DNA from: Muribaculaceae bacterium
Lineage (GTDB): Bacteria > Bacteroidota > Bacteroidia > Bacteroidales > Muribaculaceae
NCBI GenBank assembly: GCA_029062005.1
Contig: JAIDQZ010000034.1
Coordinates: forward strand, 1-40,933
Direction: 5' to 3'
DNA: 40,933 nt
Shown here: piece by piece, positions 27,209 through 34,514 of the stretch
Position numbering within the stretch: the stretch's first letter is position 1
How the letters are laid out: the number at the start of each line of letters is the position of its first letter
Position numbers and translations under genes: made by a program
The notes under the pieces: model-generated
Told to the model about the DNA's origin: nothing
Database searches by the model: none
What the model saw: only the letters and a program-made list of their open reading frames with translations

Positions 27209-27891
27209 TACTCCAAGGTTTCAATTATCGACTTAACACTGCTGAATGTCTTTTCAGGAGCTTCTGTCCAGAAATTCTTATATTGAGATATATTGTCGGC
27301 TTGTCCAGGAGTGTCACTGACCACCCTGACAACAGCAAACGGGACCCCACAATCATAACATGCATGAGCTATGGATGCCGACTCCATATCGCAAGCAAGT
27401 GCTTCAGGATATATCTCTTTGATAAACTCCACCTCTTCTACCTTGCTTATGAAGCGATCTCCGGAACAGATCAGTCCAAAACGGACATCGGGAGAAGCGG
27501 ATATGCGGCATGATTCGACAACCGATTCATCCATGGAAAAACGATCAGGCAGACCGTCCATATGCCCCCATTTAGTGCCTGGACCACACCATACATCATG
27601 ATATGCGGCTTCAGTAGCTACCAAAACAGATCCAACTTTCATAGATGCGTCGGCCCCCCCTGCCACGCCGGAATTTATAATCAGGTCGGGATGAAAGCAA
27701 TCTATCATACGGTAGGCATTTAGAGCTGAGCTGACTTTCCCTATGCCGCATTTCATAACACAGACCTCATGCTTGCCGATCTTGCCGATATATGCCTTTC
27801 GGGAATCCATTTCCTCATCTTTCATATCTTTAAGCAAGGGAAGAAGCAAACCTACCTCCTTATCCATCGCAGCCAGTACGCCTATTTTCAT
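27208..27891 (-). CDS. mtn: 5'-methylthioadenosine/S-adenosylhomocysteine nucleosidase
   Basis: This enzyme hydrolyses MTA and SAH to adenine plus the thio-sugar, removing toxic products of SAM-dependent reactions. The 227-residue protein has the general acid-base region AAMDKEV (E12), the SGVAGG phosphate/ribose loop, the ACDMESAS motif with the ribose-binding Glu, and VVSDTPG with the catalytic Asp. It is the first gene of the operon with the BASS and EamA transporters. Its leader contains CTCAAATAC, shared with the HTH gene leader. Confidence 0.94.
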   Translation of the reverse strand: MKIGVLAAMDKEVGLLLPLLKDMKDEEMDSRKAYIGKIGKHEVCVMKCGIGKVSSALNAYRMIDCFHPDLIINSGVAGGADASMKVGSVLVATEAAYHDVWCGPGTKWGHMDGLPDRFSMDESVVESCRISASPDVRFGLICSGDRFISKVEEVEFIKEIYPEALACDMESASIAHACYDCGVPFAVVRVVSDTPGQADNISQYKNFWTEAPEKTFSSVKSIIETLE

Positions 27892-27898
27892 CTTTAAA

Positions 27899-27928
27899 TT
27901 GAGAATTGGTATTTGAGATTTGAGAATT
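27899..27928. repeat. Direct repeats in the mtn leader
   Basis: TTGAGAATT occurs at 27899-27907 and 27920-27928 with a related TTTGAGATT between (27912-27920). They lie just upstream of the mtn start codon on the minus strand. The 12-mer GTATTTGAGATT (27909-27920) also occurs at 586-597 upstream of the HTH gene. Confidence 0.5.
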
Positions 27929-27976
27929 ATCTAAATAAAAACGGAAATAAGAGTAATATATTATTAAATTTTTTCG

Positions 27977-27984
27977 TAAATTTG
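27977..27984 (+). promoter_or_regulatory. Candidate -7 element for the Sua5/YciO gene
   Basis: TAAATTTG matches TAnnTTTG and lies only 14 bp before the ATG at 27999, implying a very short leader. No clear TTTG at -33. Confidence 0.45.
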
Positions 27985-27998
27985 CATTCTAAGCAGTC

Positions 27999-28610
27999 AT
28001 GACTATGAAATCAATAAAGATATGGAACGACTCGCCATCGGACAAACAGGCGCAACAGATAGCGGAACGACTTAAAGACGGTGAAATATGGATCATTCCG
28101 ACCGATAGCCTGTATGGAATCATGTGCGATGCATTGAATCAGAAAGCGGTGAGGGCCGTGTGCGAACTGAAGGGGATAAATCCGGAAAAGAATCATCTTT
28201 CAGTCATATGCAACGATATCTCCATGGCTGCTGAATATGCCCGCATTGGAGACAAGACATTCCAACTCATGCGAGACAACACTCCGGGAGCAATTACATT
28301 CATATGCAAGGCGCAATCGAATCTACCCAAAGAGTTCAAGAAGCGCAAGACAATAGGAATACGTATTCCTGACAATATTACAGCACGCATGATAAGTGAG
28401 AAGCTCGGAAATCCGCTTCTGACAACATCAATAGAATTTGAAGACAATGACTATGCAATAAATCCGGAACTTATCATGGAAGCCTACGACGGAAAAGTGG
28501 ACGGTATGGCGGCTGGAGAGGAAGGGGCGACAGTGCAGACAACCATAATTGACTGCACAGATGATTCACCGGAAATAATTCGTCAGGGAAAGGCTGAGGT
28601 AGAACTTTAA
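27999..28610 (+). CDS. Sua5/YrdC/YciO-family protein
   Basis: A 203-residue YrdC-fold protein. The family makes threonylcarbamoyl-AMP for tRNA t6A or has related roles. The N-terminus has IWIIPTDSLYGI, corresponding to the PTDTxYG nucleotide motif, then KGINPEKNHLS in place of the usual KxR stretch. The usual Ser-x-Asn of TSAN reads TTSIEFED. These departures make it closer to YciO than to TsaC/Sua5, so true threonylcarbamoyl-AMP synthase activity is not certain. It stands alone, upstream of mdh, which has its own promoter. Confidence 0.85.
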   Translation: MTMKSIKIWNDSPSDKQAQQIAERLKDGEIWIIPTDSLYGIMCDALNQKAVRAVCELKGINPEKNHLSVICNDISMAAEYARIGDKTFQLMRDNTPGAITFICKAQSNLPKEFKKRKTIGIRIPDNITARMISEKLGNPLLTTSIEFEDNDYAINPELIMEAYDGKVDGMAAGEEGATVQTTIIDCTDDSPEIIRQGKAEVEL

Positions 28611-28648
28611 AATTTATTTATTTCATAAATTAATTTTGTCTTTATAAT

Positions 28649-28679
28649 TTTGTTCTGTCGGAGATTTTTCTTAATTTTG
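28649..28679 (+). promoter_or_regulatory. Promoter of mdh
   Basis: TTTG (28649-28652), 19 nt, then TAATTTTG (28672-28679) give a canonical Bacteroidetes promoter. Transcription would start near 28687, leaving a leader of about 64 nt. Within that leader TACTGC (28682-28687) could pair with GCAGTA (28710-28715). Confidence 0.65.
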
Positions 28680-28750
28680 CGTACTGCCTCTTACAATAGG
28701 AAAGGAATCGCAGTAAGAAAGAACGTATAACCCTATAAAAGTATATAGAA

Positions 28751-29680
28751 ATGTCAAAAGTAACAGTTGTAGGCGCAGGCAATGTTGGAGCAACAGCCGC
28801 CAATGTAATAGCCATCCGTGAAGTGGCTGATGAAGTAGTGATGATCGACATAAAGGAAGGTGTATCCGAGGGTAAAGCCATGGATATGATGCAGACTGCT
28901 AACCTTCTTGACATGAACACCCGTATATCCGGAGTGACAAACAACTATGAAGCTACAGCAAATTCTGACGTAGTTGTCATCACTTCAGGCATACCTCGTA
29001 AGCCGGGCATGACACGCGAAGAACTCATCGGCGTCAACGCGGGCATCGTAAAGCAGGTGACCGAAAGCGTTCTCAAATACAGTCCCAATGCAGTGATAGT
29101 ATGTGTATCAAACCCGATGGATACCATGACATATCTTATCCACAAGGTATCTGGTCTTCCGAAAAACCGCATTATCGGCATGGGTGGAGCTCTTGACAGC
29201 AGCAGATTCAAATATTATCTCAGCAAAGCACTCGGAGCCAACCCCAACGAAGTAGAAGGCTTTGTAATCGGTGGACATGGTGACACAACAATGATCCCCA
29301 TGCGTCGCTTTGCAACACTGCGTGGCATTCCATGCGAGACGCTACTTGACAAGGAGACCATGGATAAGGTTGTTGCTGACACAATGGTAGGCGGTGCAAC
29401 CCTTACTAAACTTCTCGGCACAAGCGCGTGGTATGCACCAGGTGCAGCCACTGCAGAAGTTGTGGAAGCTGTGATCCACGATCAGGATGCAATCATACCT
29501 TGTTCAGCCCTCCTCGACGGTGAATATGGAGAAAAAGACCTGTGCATCGGAGTTCCTTGTGTACTTGGTAAGGGTGGCATAAAGAAGATAGTCGAAATCG
29601 ACCTCAACGAAGAAGAGAAAGAGCTATTTGCAAAAAGCGCAACCGCTGTCCACAAGACAAACGAGGCACTCCCCTGCTAA
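28751..29680 (+). CDS. mdh: Malate dehydrogenase (LDH-type)
   Basis: NAD-dependent malate dehydrogenase interconverts malate and oxaloacetate; in Bacteroidales it serves the reductive branch to fumarate and succinate. The 309-residue protein has the Rossmann motif GAGNVGA (residues 8-14), acidic D after the second strand (VMIDI), substrate arginine in GIPRKPGM, SNPMD, and the catalytic His in GGHGDT. The GGALDSSRFKY loop is typical of LDH-like MDH. It is flanked by its own promoter and a strong terminator, so it is likely monocistronic. Confidence 0.96.
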   Translation: MSKVTVVGAGNVGATAANVIAIREVADEVVMIDIKEGVSEGKAMDMMQTANLLDMNTRISGVTNNYEATANSDVVVITSGIPRKPGMTREELIGVNAGIVKQVTESVLKYSPNAVIVCVSNPMDTMTYLIHKVSGLPKNRIIGMGGALDSSRFKYYLSKALGANPNEVEGFVIGGHGDTTMIPMRRFATLRGIPCETLLDKETMDKVVADTMVGGATLTKLLGTSAWYAPGAATAEVVEAVIHDQDAIIPCSALLDGEYGEKDLCIGVPCVLGKGGIKKIVEIDLNEEEKELFAKSATAVHKTNEALPC

Positions 29681-29702
29681 GAGCAACGTCCGTTAAAACA
29701 TT

Positions 29703-29742
29703 ATAATAAAACTCCATCGTTTTTTCGATGGAGTTTTATTAT
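29703..29742. terminator. Strong bidirectional terminator after mdh
   Basis: A perfect 17-bp stem: 29703-29719 pairs with 29726-29742 around six T. The CTCCATCG/CGATGGAG core is flanked by A- and T-rich arms, so it ends mdh and the convergent minus-strand pair alike. Confidence 0.92.
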
Positions 29743-29766
29743 ACCTTGAACTTAGTATCCAGATAG

Positions 29767-30045
29767 TTATGAAAGTGCTGTATATGCTATGTATTCACCG
29801 ACGAGCGAGATAATAAAAAATATCCCGAACAGCAATGCTATTTTGGCAAGTATCTTCCCTGAATGAGGAATCATCTGTCCTATCACCAATGACATAAGCC
29901 ATGTGAAGACTGTCATGAACAGCACAAAGCAATCGATAAACGCCCACCATCCGATTTCCTTTCTTAAACGAAAAGTCACGGCTATGTATATGATTGCAAT
30001 CATCAATGCCAGCAAGGCAAACGCTATCTTCTTAGCAGTCGACAT
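29767..30045 (-). CDS. Small three-helix membrane protein
   Basis: A 92-residue protein from the ATG at 30045; a GTG one codon earlier is possible. Three hydrophobic helices span about residues 5-25, 34-56 and 65-87, with little outside the membrane. The ATG overlaps the stop of the upstream Spi-domain gene as TGATG, so it is translated with it. I do not recognise the family. Partnering with the exported Spi protein is inferred from the overlap only. Confidence 0.7.
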   Translation of the reverse strand: MSTAKKIAFALLALMIAIIYIAVTFRLRKEIGWWAFIDCFVLFMTVFTWLMSLVIGQMIPHSGKILAKIALLFGIFFIISLVGEYIAYTALS

Positions 30046-30878
30046 CACCTATAGAGTTTTACAGCATGCCCTGTGCCATCTGAGTCGATCACCAATGCAA
30101 TATAGAATCCATTCGGATGGGCAGCAAGGTCGACATGCGCGATATTTGTATTTCTGAATTTTTTATTTTCCACCATCATCCCGGTAACATCATAAACTAT
30201 GACCCTGTCTATGTCGATAGGTAATGACAATGAGAAATGCCCTGCGATGTTAGAAGTGACAACAGGAGGCTCCGGAATCATTATATTGAATTCATCTACA
30301 GAAGCCGTCGTAAATTCAACCGGTTTTTCCGTCTCGAAATCAAATTCAGTCGCCACACGCCTGACCATCCAAAATGAACCGGCATCATCAAAGGAAACAG
30401 CATAATAATCCTCGTTTAAAGGATTCTTAAGCATATCGAATACCTCTTGTGGATATGTCTGCCACTGCTCTATAGCATCCGACGGTATACGGCTGTCATA
30501 GCGAATCATTTCAATATCCCTTGAGAAATCGGAAAGTATCGAGCGAACCATCGGTGTAATTCTTCCTTTGTCGAAATTTCCATTCAAAGAATATGCCAGA
30601 ATAGGGAATGCCTTGTTTTCTGCCGACACCACTACAAATCCACCGGAAGGTGAATTAAATACATAGAAAGGAGTAAAGAGCCTTTGAGTTGTAAGCTCCT
30701 TGCCATTATATACATACGTCACCGGAGGAGTCACGAAGTTGCGGGACTCATTAAAGAATTTCTGAGCCATAGCCTTTGCCTCCTTCTGTCCGACGGTCTC
30801 AGCATGCAGGAAATGACCGCCGGCGGACATAATGCCGCAGACAGTCATCACCAAAAATATTTTCTTTAATATTCCCAT
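30045..30878 (-). CDS. Secreted protein with Spi (C10 peptidase propeptide-like) domain and sorting tail
   Basis: A 277-residue exported protein. Signal peptide at residues 1-26. Residues about 30-125 resemble the Spi/propeptide domain of streptopain-like C10 cysteine peptidases (AKAMAQKFFN near the start, FVVVSAENKAFPILAYSLNG at the end). The C10 catalytic domain is missing: only about 80 residues separate it from the C-terminal domain. Residues about 205-277 (VIVYDVTGMMV, PNGFYIALV) look like a type A T9SS sorting tail. It could be a free-standing protease inhibitor or an eroded peptidase. Coupled by TGATG to the small membrane gene. Confidence 0.75.
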   Translation of the reverse strand: MGILKKIFLVMTVCGIMSAGGHFLHAETVGQKEAKAMAQKFFNESRNFVTPPVTYVYNGKELTTQRLFTPFYVFNSPSGGFVVVSAENKAFPILAYSLNGNFDKGRITPMVRSILSDFSRDIEMIRYDSRIPSDAIEQWQTYPQEVFDMLKNPLNEDYYAVSFDDAGSFWMVRRVATEFDFETEKPVEFTTASVDEFNIMIPEPPVVTSNIAGHFSLSLPIDIDRVIVYDVTGMMVENKKFRNTNIAHVDLAAHPNGFYIALVIDSDGTGHAVKLYR

Positions 30879-30933
30879 ACATATATAACGCTCGAAAGAG
30901 CATGATAGTGCACGGGCGCAAAAGAATTCTATG

Positions 30934-32634
30934 TCAATCCTCAGCCGCGAGAATCTCAGATTCCCCTACTTCCGCTGCGTCCGACTGAATATTAGGAAGT
31001 TCAAGACCGAGATTCTGCTTCTTATCAATTATTTTAAGCCAAATTCCGATTAGCAAAGCCGCAACTCCCAGACATGCAAGCATGACGAGGGGCCATGTAT
31101 AATTGTAACTTACCGCGGCTTCTGCCTCAGTCATAGTGCCGTTGGCAAGTCCTTCCGCTATCTCGGGATTCGTGTTGTCAAGCACCTTGCCGATCAAGAG
31201 CGGGAAAAGCCAGAGTCCGATATTCTGGATCCAGAATATCAGGGCATAGGCTGAACCGATAATCTTGGCGTCGACAAGTTTGGGAACAGAAGGCCAAAGG
31301 GATGCCGGAACAAGAGAGAACGATGCGCCGAGCACCAGAATGGTAAGATAAGCCACAATGACACCTCCTAAGTCATTGCCCTTAAACAATGGCAGGATAA
31401 ATGCAAATGTCAGATGGCAGATAATCAGCAACAAGGCCCCGAACACGAGCATGGAAGCAGCCTTCCCCTTATGATCGACATACTTGCCGAGAATCGGAGT
31501 GATACCGACAGCAAGCAGAGGGAACACAGCGAAAATAGAAGCTGCACTCTGGCACATATATCCCATCCAGCAATAAGTGAGAAGAGCCACGACCGCAAGA
31601 ACGAGCATACCTGACTTCATAGCCTTGTTGGAAGAGAAATTGCTTACAAATGCGGCTGCCGCAGCAATAAGCATCACTATATACTGAACTACAGTCTCTG
31701 CATCAGATGCCCAGAAACTTTGGGGATCGACTACTGTAAACGTAAGATTGCACTGGAGCATATTGACGGCATACTTCTGGAACGGAAAGATTGCCGAATA
31801 GTAAAGAACGCAAAGGAAAGCCACAAGCCAGAATCCACTGCTTCTAAGAATCTGTCCCAGATCGCTGATGCGGAATGGATCATCCTTCTCTTCCTCTGCA
31901 TGAGTCTGAGAATCAAGCTTACTGTCCATAAAGAAATAGACTATAAACATGATAAGCGCAATCATAAGAAGCACCACGCCGAACGCAACAGCATTGCTGA
32001 CCTTGGGTGTTGCACCGATATAAGCGAAAAGCGGAGAGAATATCATACAGGTAGCTACACCAAGTCGCGCGAGCGCCATCTCCGAACCCATGGCAAGGGC
32101 CATTTCACGACCCTTGAACCACTTCACTATACCACGGCTTACAGTGATGCCCGCCATTTCCACACCGCAACCGAAAATCATGAAACCAATAGCAGAAAAC
32201 TTAGCGGATGCAGGCATGCCTTCATAGAAAGGCGACACTCCAAGTTCATCGAAGACCGGAATATAATTTAGATGGTTGGTAAACCATACATCCAATGAAC
32301 TACCGGCAAACATATCGGTCACTGCATACCAATTGATAGAAGCACCTACAAGCATCACCACCCCGGATAGCAGCGCCGTAAAACGCACTCCCATCTTGTC
32401 AAGAATGATGCCTGCGAAAATCAGAAAGAAGATGAAGACATTGAGAAAGGTCTCGCTGCCCTGCATCGTACCGAAAGCTGTGTTGTCCCAGCCAAGCTGG
32501 CTCTGCACCAGATTCTTGATAGGAGACATCACATCCATAAAGATGTAGCTGCAAAACATTGCCATGGCCAGAAGGAGCAGTGCTGTCCATCTGGCCCAGG
32601 CTTTGTCGCTTAATACCATATTTGTATTAGCCAT
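30934..32634 (-). CDS. MFS transporter
   Basis: A 566-residue major facilitator superfamily permease with about twelve hydrophobic helices plus some extended loops. The FMDVMSPIKNLVQSQLGWDN region after helix 1 and GIILDKMGVRFT after helix 2 (the GxLxDRxGxR-type loop) mark the family. The larger than usual size comes from loops, including one at residues 91-130, and a C-terminal extension. It starts 2 nt after the PPi-PFK stop, so it belongs to that operon. Substrate unknown; a link with sugar or organic-acid flux is guilt by association. Confidence 0.9.
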   Translation of the reverse strand: MANTNMVLSDKAWARWTALLLLAMAMFCSYIFMDVMSPIKNLVQSQLGWDNTAFGTMQGSETFLNVFIFFLIFAGIILDKMGVRFTALLSGVVMLVGASINWYAVTDMFAGSSLDVWFTNHLNYIPVFDELGVSPFYEGMPASAKFSAIGFMIFGCGVEMAGITVSRGIVKWFKGREMALAMGSEMALARLGVATCMIFSPLFAYIGATPKVSNAVAFGVVLLMIALIMFIVYFFMDSKLDSQTHAEEEKDDPFRISDLGQILRSSGFWLVAFLCVLYYSAIFPFQKYAVNMLQCNLTFTVVDPQSFWASDAETVVQYIVMLIAAAAAFVSNFSSNKAMKSGMLVLAVVALLTYCWMGYMCQSAASIFAVFPLLAVGITPILGKYVDHKGKAASMLVFGALLLIICHLTFAFILPLFKGNDLGGVIVAYLTILVLGASFSLVPASLWPSVPKLVDAKIIGSAYALIFWIQNIGLWLFPLLIGKVLDNTNPEIAEGLANGTMTEAEAAVSYNYTWPLVMLACLGVAALLIGIWLKIIDKKQNLGLELPNIQSDAAEVGESEILAAED

Positions 32635-32636
32635 GA

Positions 32637-34292
32637 TTAGATTTTCTTATCGTGCTCAAGGAGCAGTGTCATAGAAGGACGGTCGCATACCTCGGCAGGA
32701 CCGAAATACTGAATCGGACCGGGATACTGATAAAGAGTGTTCAGCATAAGAGTCTCACGCATGGATGCAAACTTCATGTAGGGCTTACCCTTCAGGTCGA
32801 CGAGAGCTTTCTGGATCACCGGCTTCATGTGACCGTGGCGCTTCTCCATATTCATCATCATTGTGATAGGAATTCCGCCAGCTATCCAGTTCTCCGGTTT
32901 TTCGGTAAGATTACGCACAGAGCTCATATAGCCGGTGACACCGCTATTGATAAGCATCGCGGCATTATAGCCCAGGGCATAGCAGTAGTCTGCATCGAAG
33001 TTTGTCGGGTCGGCGCACCTTCCTTCATAGCCGAAGAAATGATGCTGGGTGGCATACTTGCCATGGTACTCACCTTCCTTCTTCAGCTCGGCAAGGCGTT
33101 TGCCCACCATATCGGCGAGAAGTTTCTCTGTATCGATAAGTGATACCTGAACATTGCCATGGCTGTCACGGTCAAGGCTCAGCTGGAGCGCTATATTCTT
33201 TGGAAGCGAGAGGAACAATTCCGCCTCGGCAGGCTGAAGATATCCGGCGATAGCCTTGAGTTTTTCCTCATCTCTGAGCGACTCAAACTCTTCAGCATGC
33301 TCTGCAAGGATATCGTTGAGCTGAGAGATAAGCAGTTTCATTGAAGGGATGAATTCTATCAGACCTTCCGGCACAAGCACAGTACCGAAATTCCAGCCCA
33401 TCTTGGCACGCTCCACTATCATATAGCAGAGCTGATTTACAATATTGTCGAGAGTCATGCGCTTAGCCTGCACTTCCTCTGATATGAGACAATAGTTAGG
33501 CTGACACTCAAGAGCGCATTCAAGGGCTATATGGCTTGCCGAGCGCCCCATAAGCTTAATGAAATGATAGTATTTCTTAGCAGAGTTACAGTCACGCTGG
33601 ATATTACCGATAACTTCTGAATAGACCTTACATGCAGTGTCAAAGCCAAACGAAGTCTCTATCCATTTATTCTTGAGGTCACCGTCGATTGTCTTTGGCA
33701 CACCAATCACCTGAACTCCGGCACCATTAGCCTTGTAATACTCGGCAAGCACACAAGCATTAGTGTTGGAGTCATCGCCGCCAATTATCACAAGCGCCTT
33801 GATATTTAATTCTTTAAGAATTTTAAGTCCTGCATCAAACTGCTCAGGGCTTTCAAGCTTGGTTCGACCGCTGCCTATAATGTCAAAACCGCCCGTATTG
33901 CGGTAATCCTTTATATAACCTTCAGTCAGCTCCATATACTGATGGTTGATAAATCCTGAAGGTCCCATCAGGAAGCCATAAAGACGGTTTTCTTTATTAA
34001 GTTTCTTAAGAGCGTCAAAAATACCGCTTACCACGTTGTGTCCGCCGGGTGCCTGACCACCGGAAAGGATAATTCCGACATTAAACGGCTCCTCGACACG
34101 CTGAGGATTCTCGTCGGGTATGAACTCAACGATAGGAAGACCGTATGTGTTTGGGAAAAGTTTTTTGATTTCTTCCTGATCTGCAACGGACTGAGTAGGA
34201 TCGCCTACTTTCAGTTTCACCGCACCCTTAAGTGCATTGGGGAGCTTGGGCTGATATTCAGCACGCACTCTCTGAAGGGGACTTTTTTTCAT
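32637..34292 (-). CDS. pfp: Diphosphate-fructose-6-phosphate 1-phosphotransferase
   Basis: PPi-dependent phosphofructokinase converts fructose-6-phosphate and PPi to fructose-1,6-bisphosphate and phosphate, reversibly. The 551-residue protein is the long, plant-like class. GGQAPGGHN (residues 78-86) is the phosphoryl-donor loop. The PPi signature is GGDDS (171-175), where ATP enzymes have GGDGS, and K200 in PKTIDGD, where ATP enzymes have Gly. MGRSASHIALE is the substrate region. A promoter lies 30 bp upstream, and the MFS gene follows at once. Confidence 0.96.
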   Translation of the reverse strand: MKKSPLQRVRAEYQPKLPNALKGAVKLKVGDPTQSVADQEEIKKLFPNTYGLPIVEFIPDENPQRVEEPFNVGIILSGGQAPGGHNVVSGIFDALKKLNKENRLYGFLMGPSGFINHQYMELTEGYIKDYRNTGGFDIIGSGRTKLESPEQFDAGLKILKELNIKALVIIGGDDSNTNACVLAEYYKANGAGVQVIGVPKTIDGDLKNKWIETSFGFDTACKVYSEVIGNIQRDCNSAKKYYHFIKLMGRSASHIALECALECQPNYCLISEEVQAKRMTLDNIVNQLCYMIVERAKMGWNFGTVLVPEGLIEFIPSMKLLISQLNDILAEHAEEFESLRDEEKLKAIAGYLQPAEAELFLSLPKNIALQLSLDRDSHGNVQVSLIDTEKLLADMVGKRLAELKKEGEYHGKYATQHHFFGYEGRCADPTNFDADYCYALGYNAAMLINSGVTGYMSSVRNLTEKPENWIAGGIPITMMMNMEKRHGHMKPVIQKALVDLKGKPYMKFASMRETLMLNTLYQYPGPIQYFGPAEVCDRPSMTLLLEHDKKI

Positions 34293-34321
34293 CTTGATCT
34301 ATATATTGAATTATCTGATTG

Positions 34322-34353
34322 CAAAATTAATTAATAAAATCAAGTAATCCAAA
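34322..34353 (-). promoter_or_regulatory. Promoter of pfp-MFS
   Basis: On the minus strand TTTG (34350-34353), 20 nt, then TAATTTTG (34322-34329). Start of transcription would be near 34315, about 20 bp before the pfp ATG. Confidence 0.65.
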
Positions 34354-34421
34354 AAAAACGGCATAATAGAGAGGCAAAAGATTATTTTTTCTTATGAATT
34401 CAATCAAATGGAATTCTTAAT

Positions 34422-34452
34422 TTTGAAGATAAAAAAAAAAACGTTATATTTG
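34422..34452 (+). promoter_or_regulatory. Promoter of the deacetylase-HU operon
   Basis: TTTG (34422-34425), 19 nt, then TATATTTG (34445-34452). Transcription would start near 34459, about 55 nt before the ATG. Confidence 0.65.
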
Positions 34453-34514
34453 CACTTTAAACGTTTTTTTCCATCCGCAATGTTCAACCTATTTCATGAT
34501 TTAACCGACAAAAC

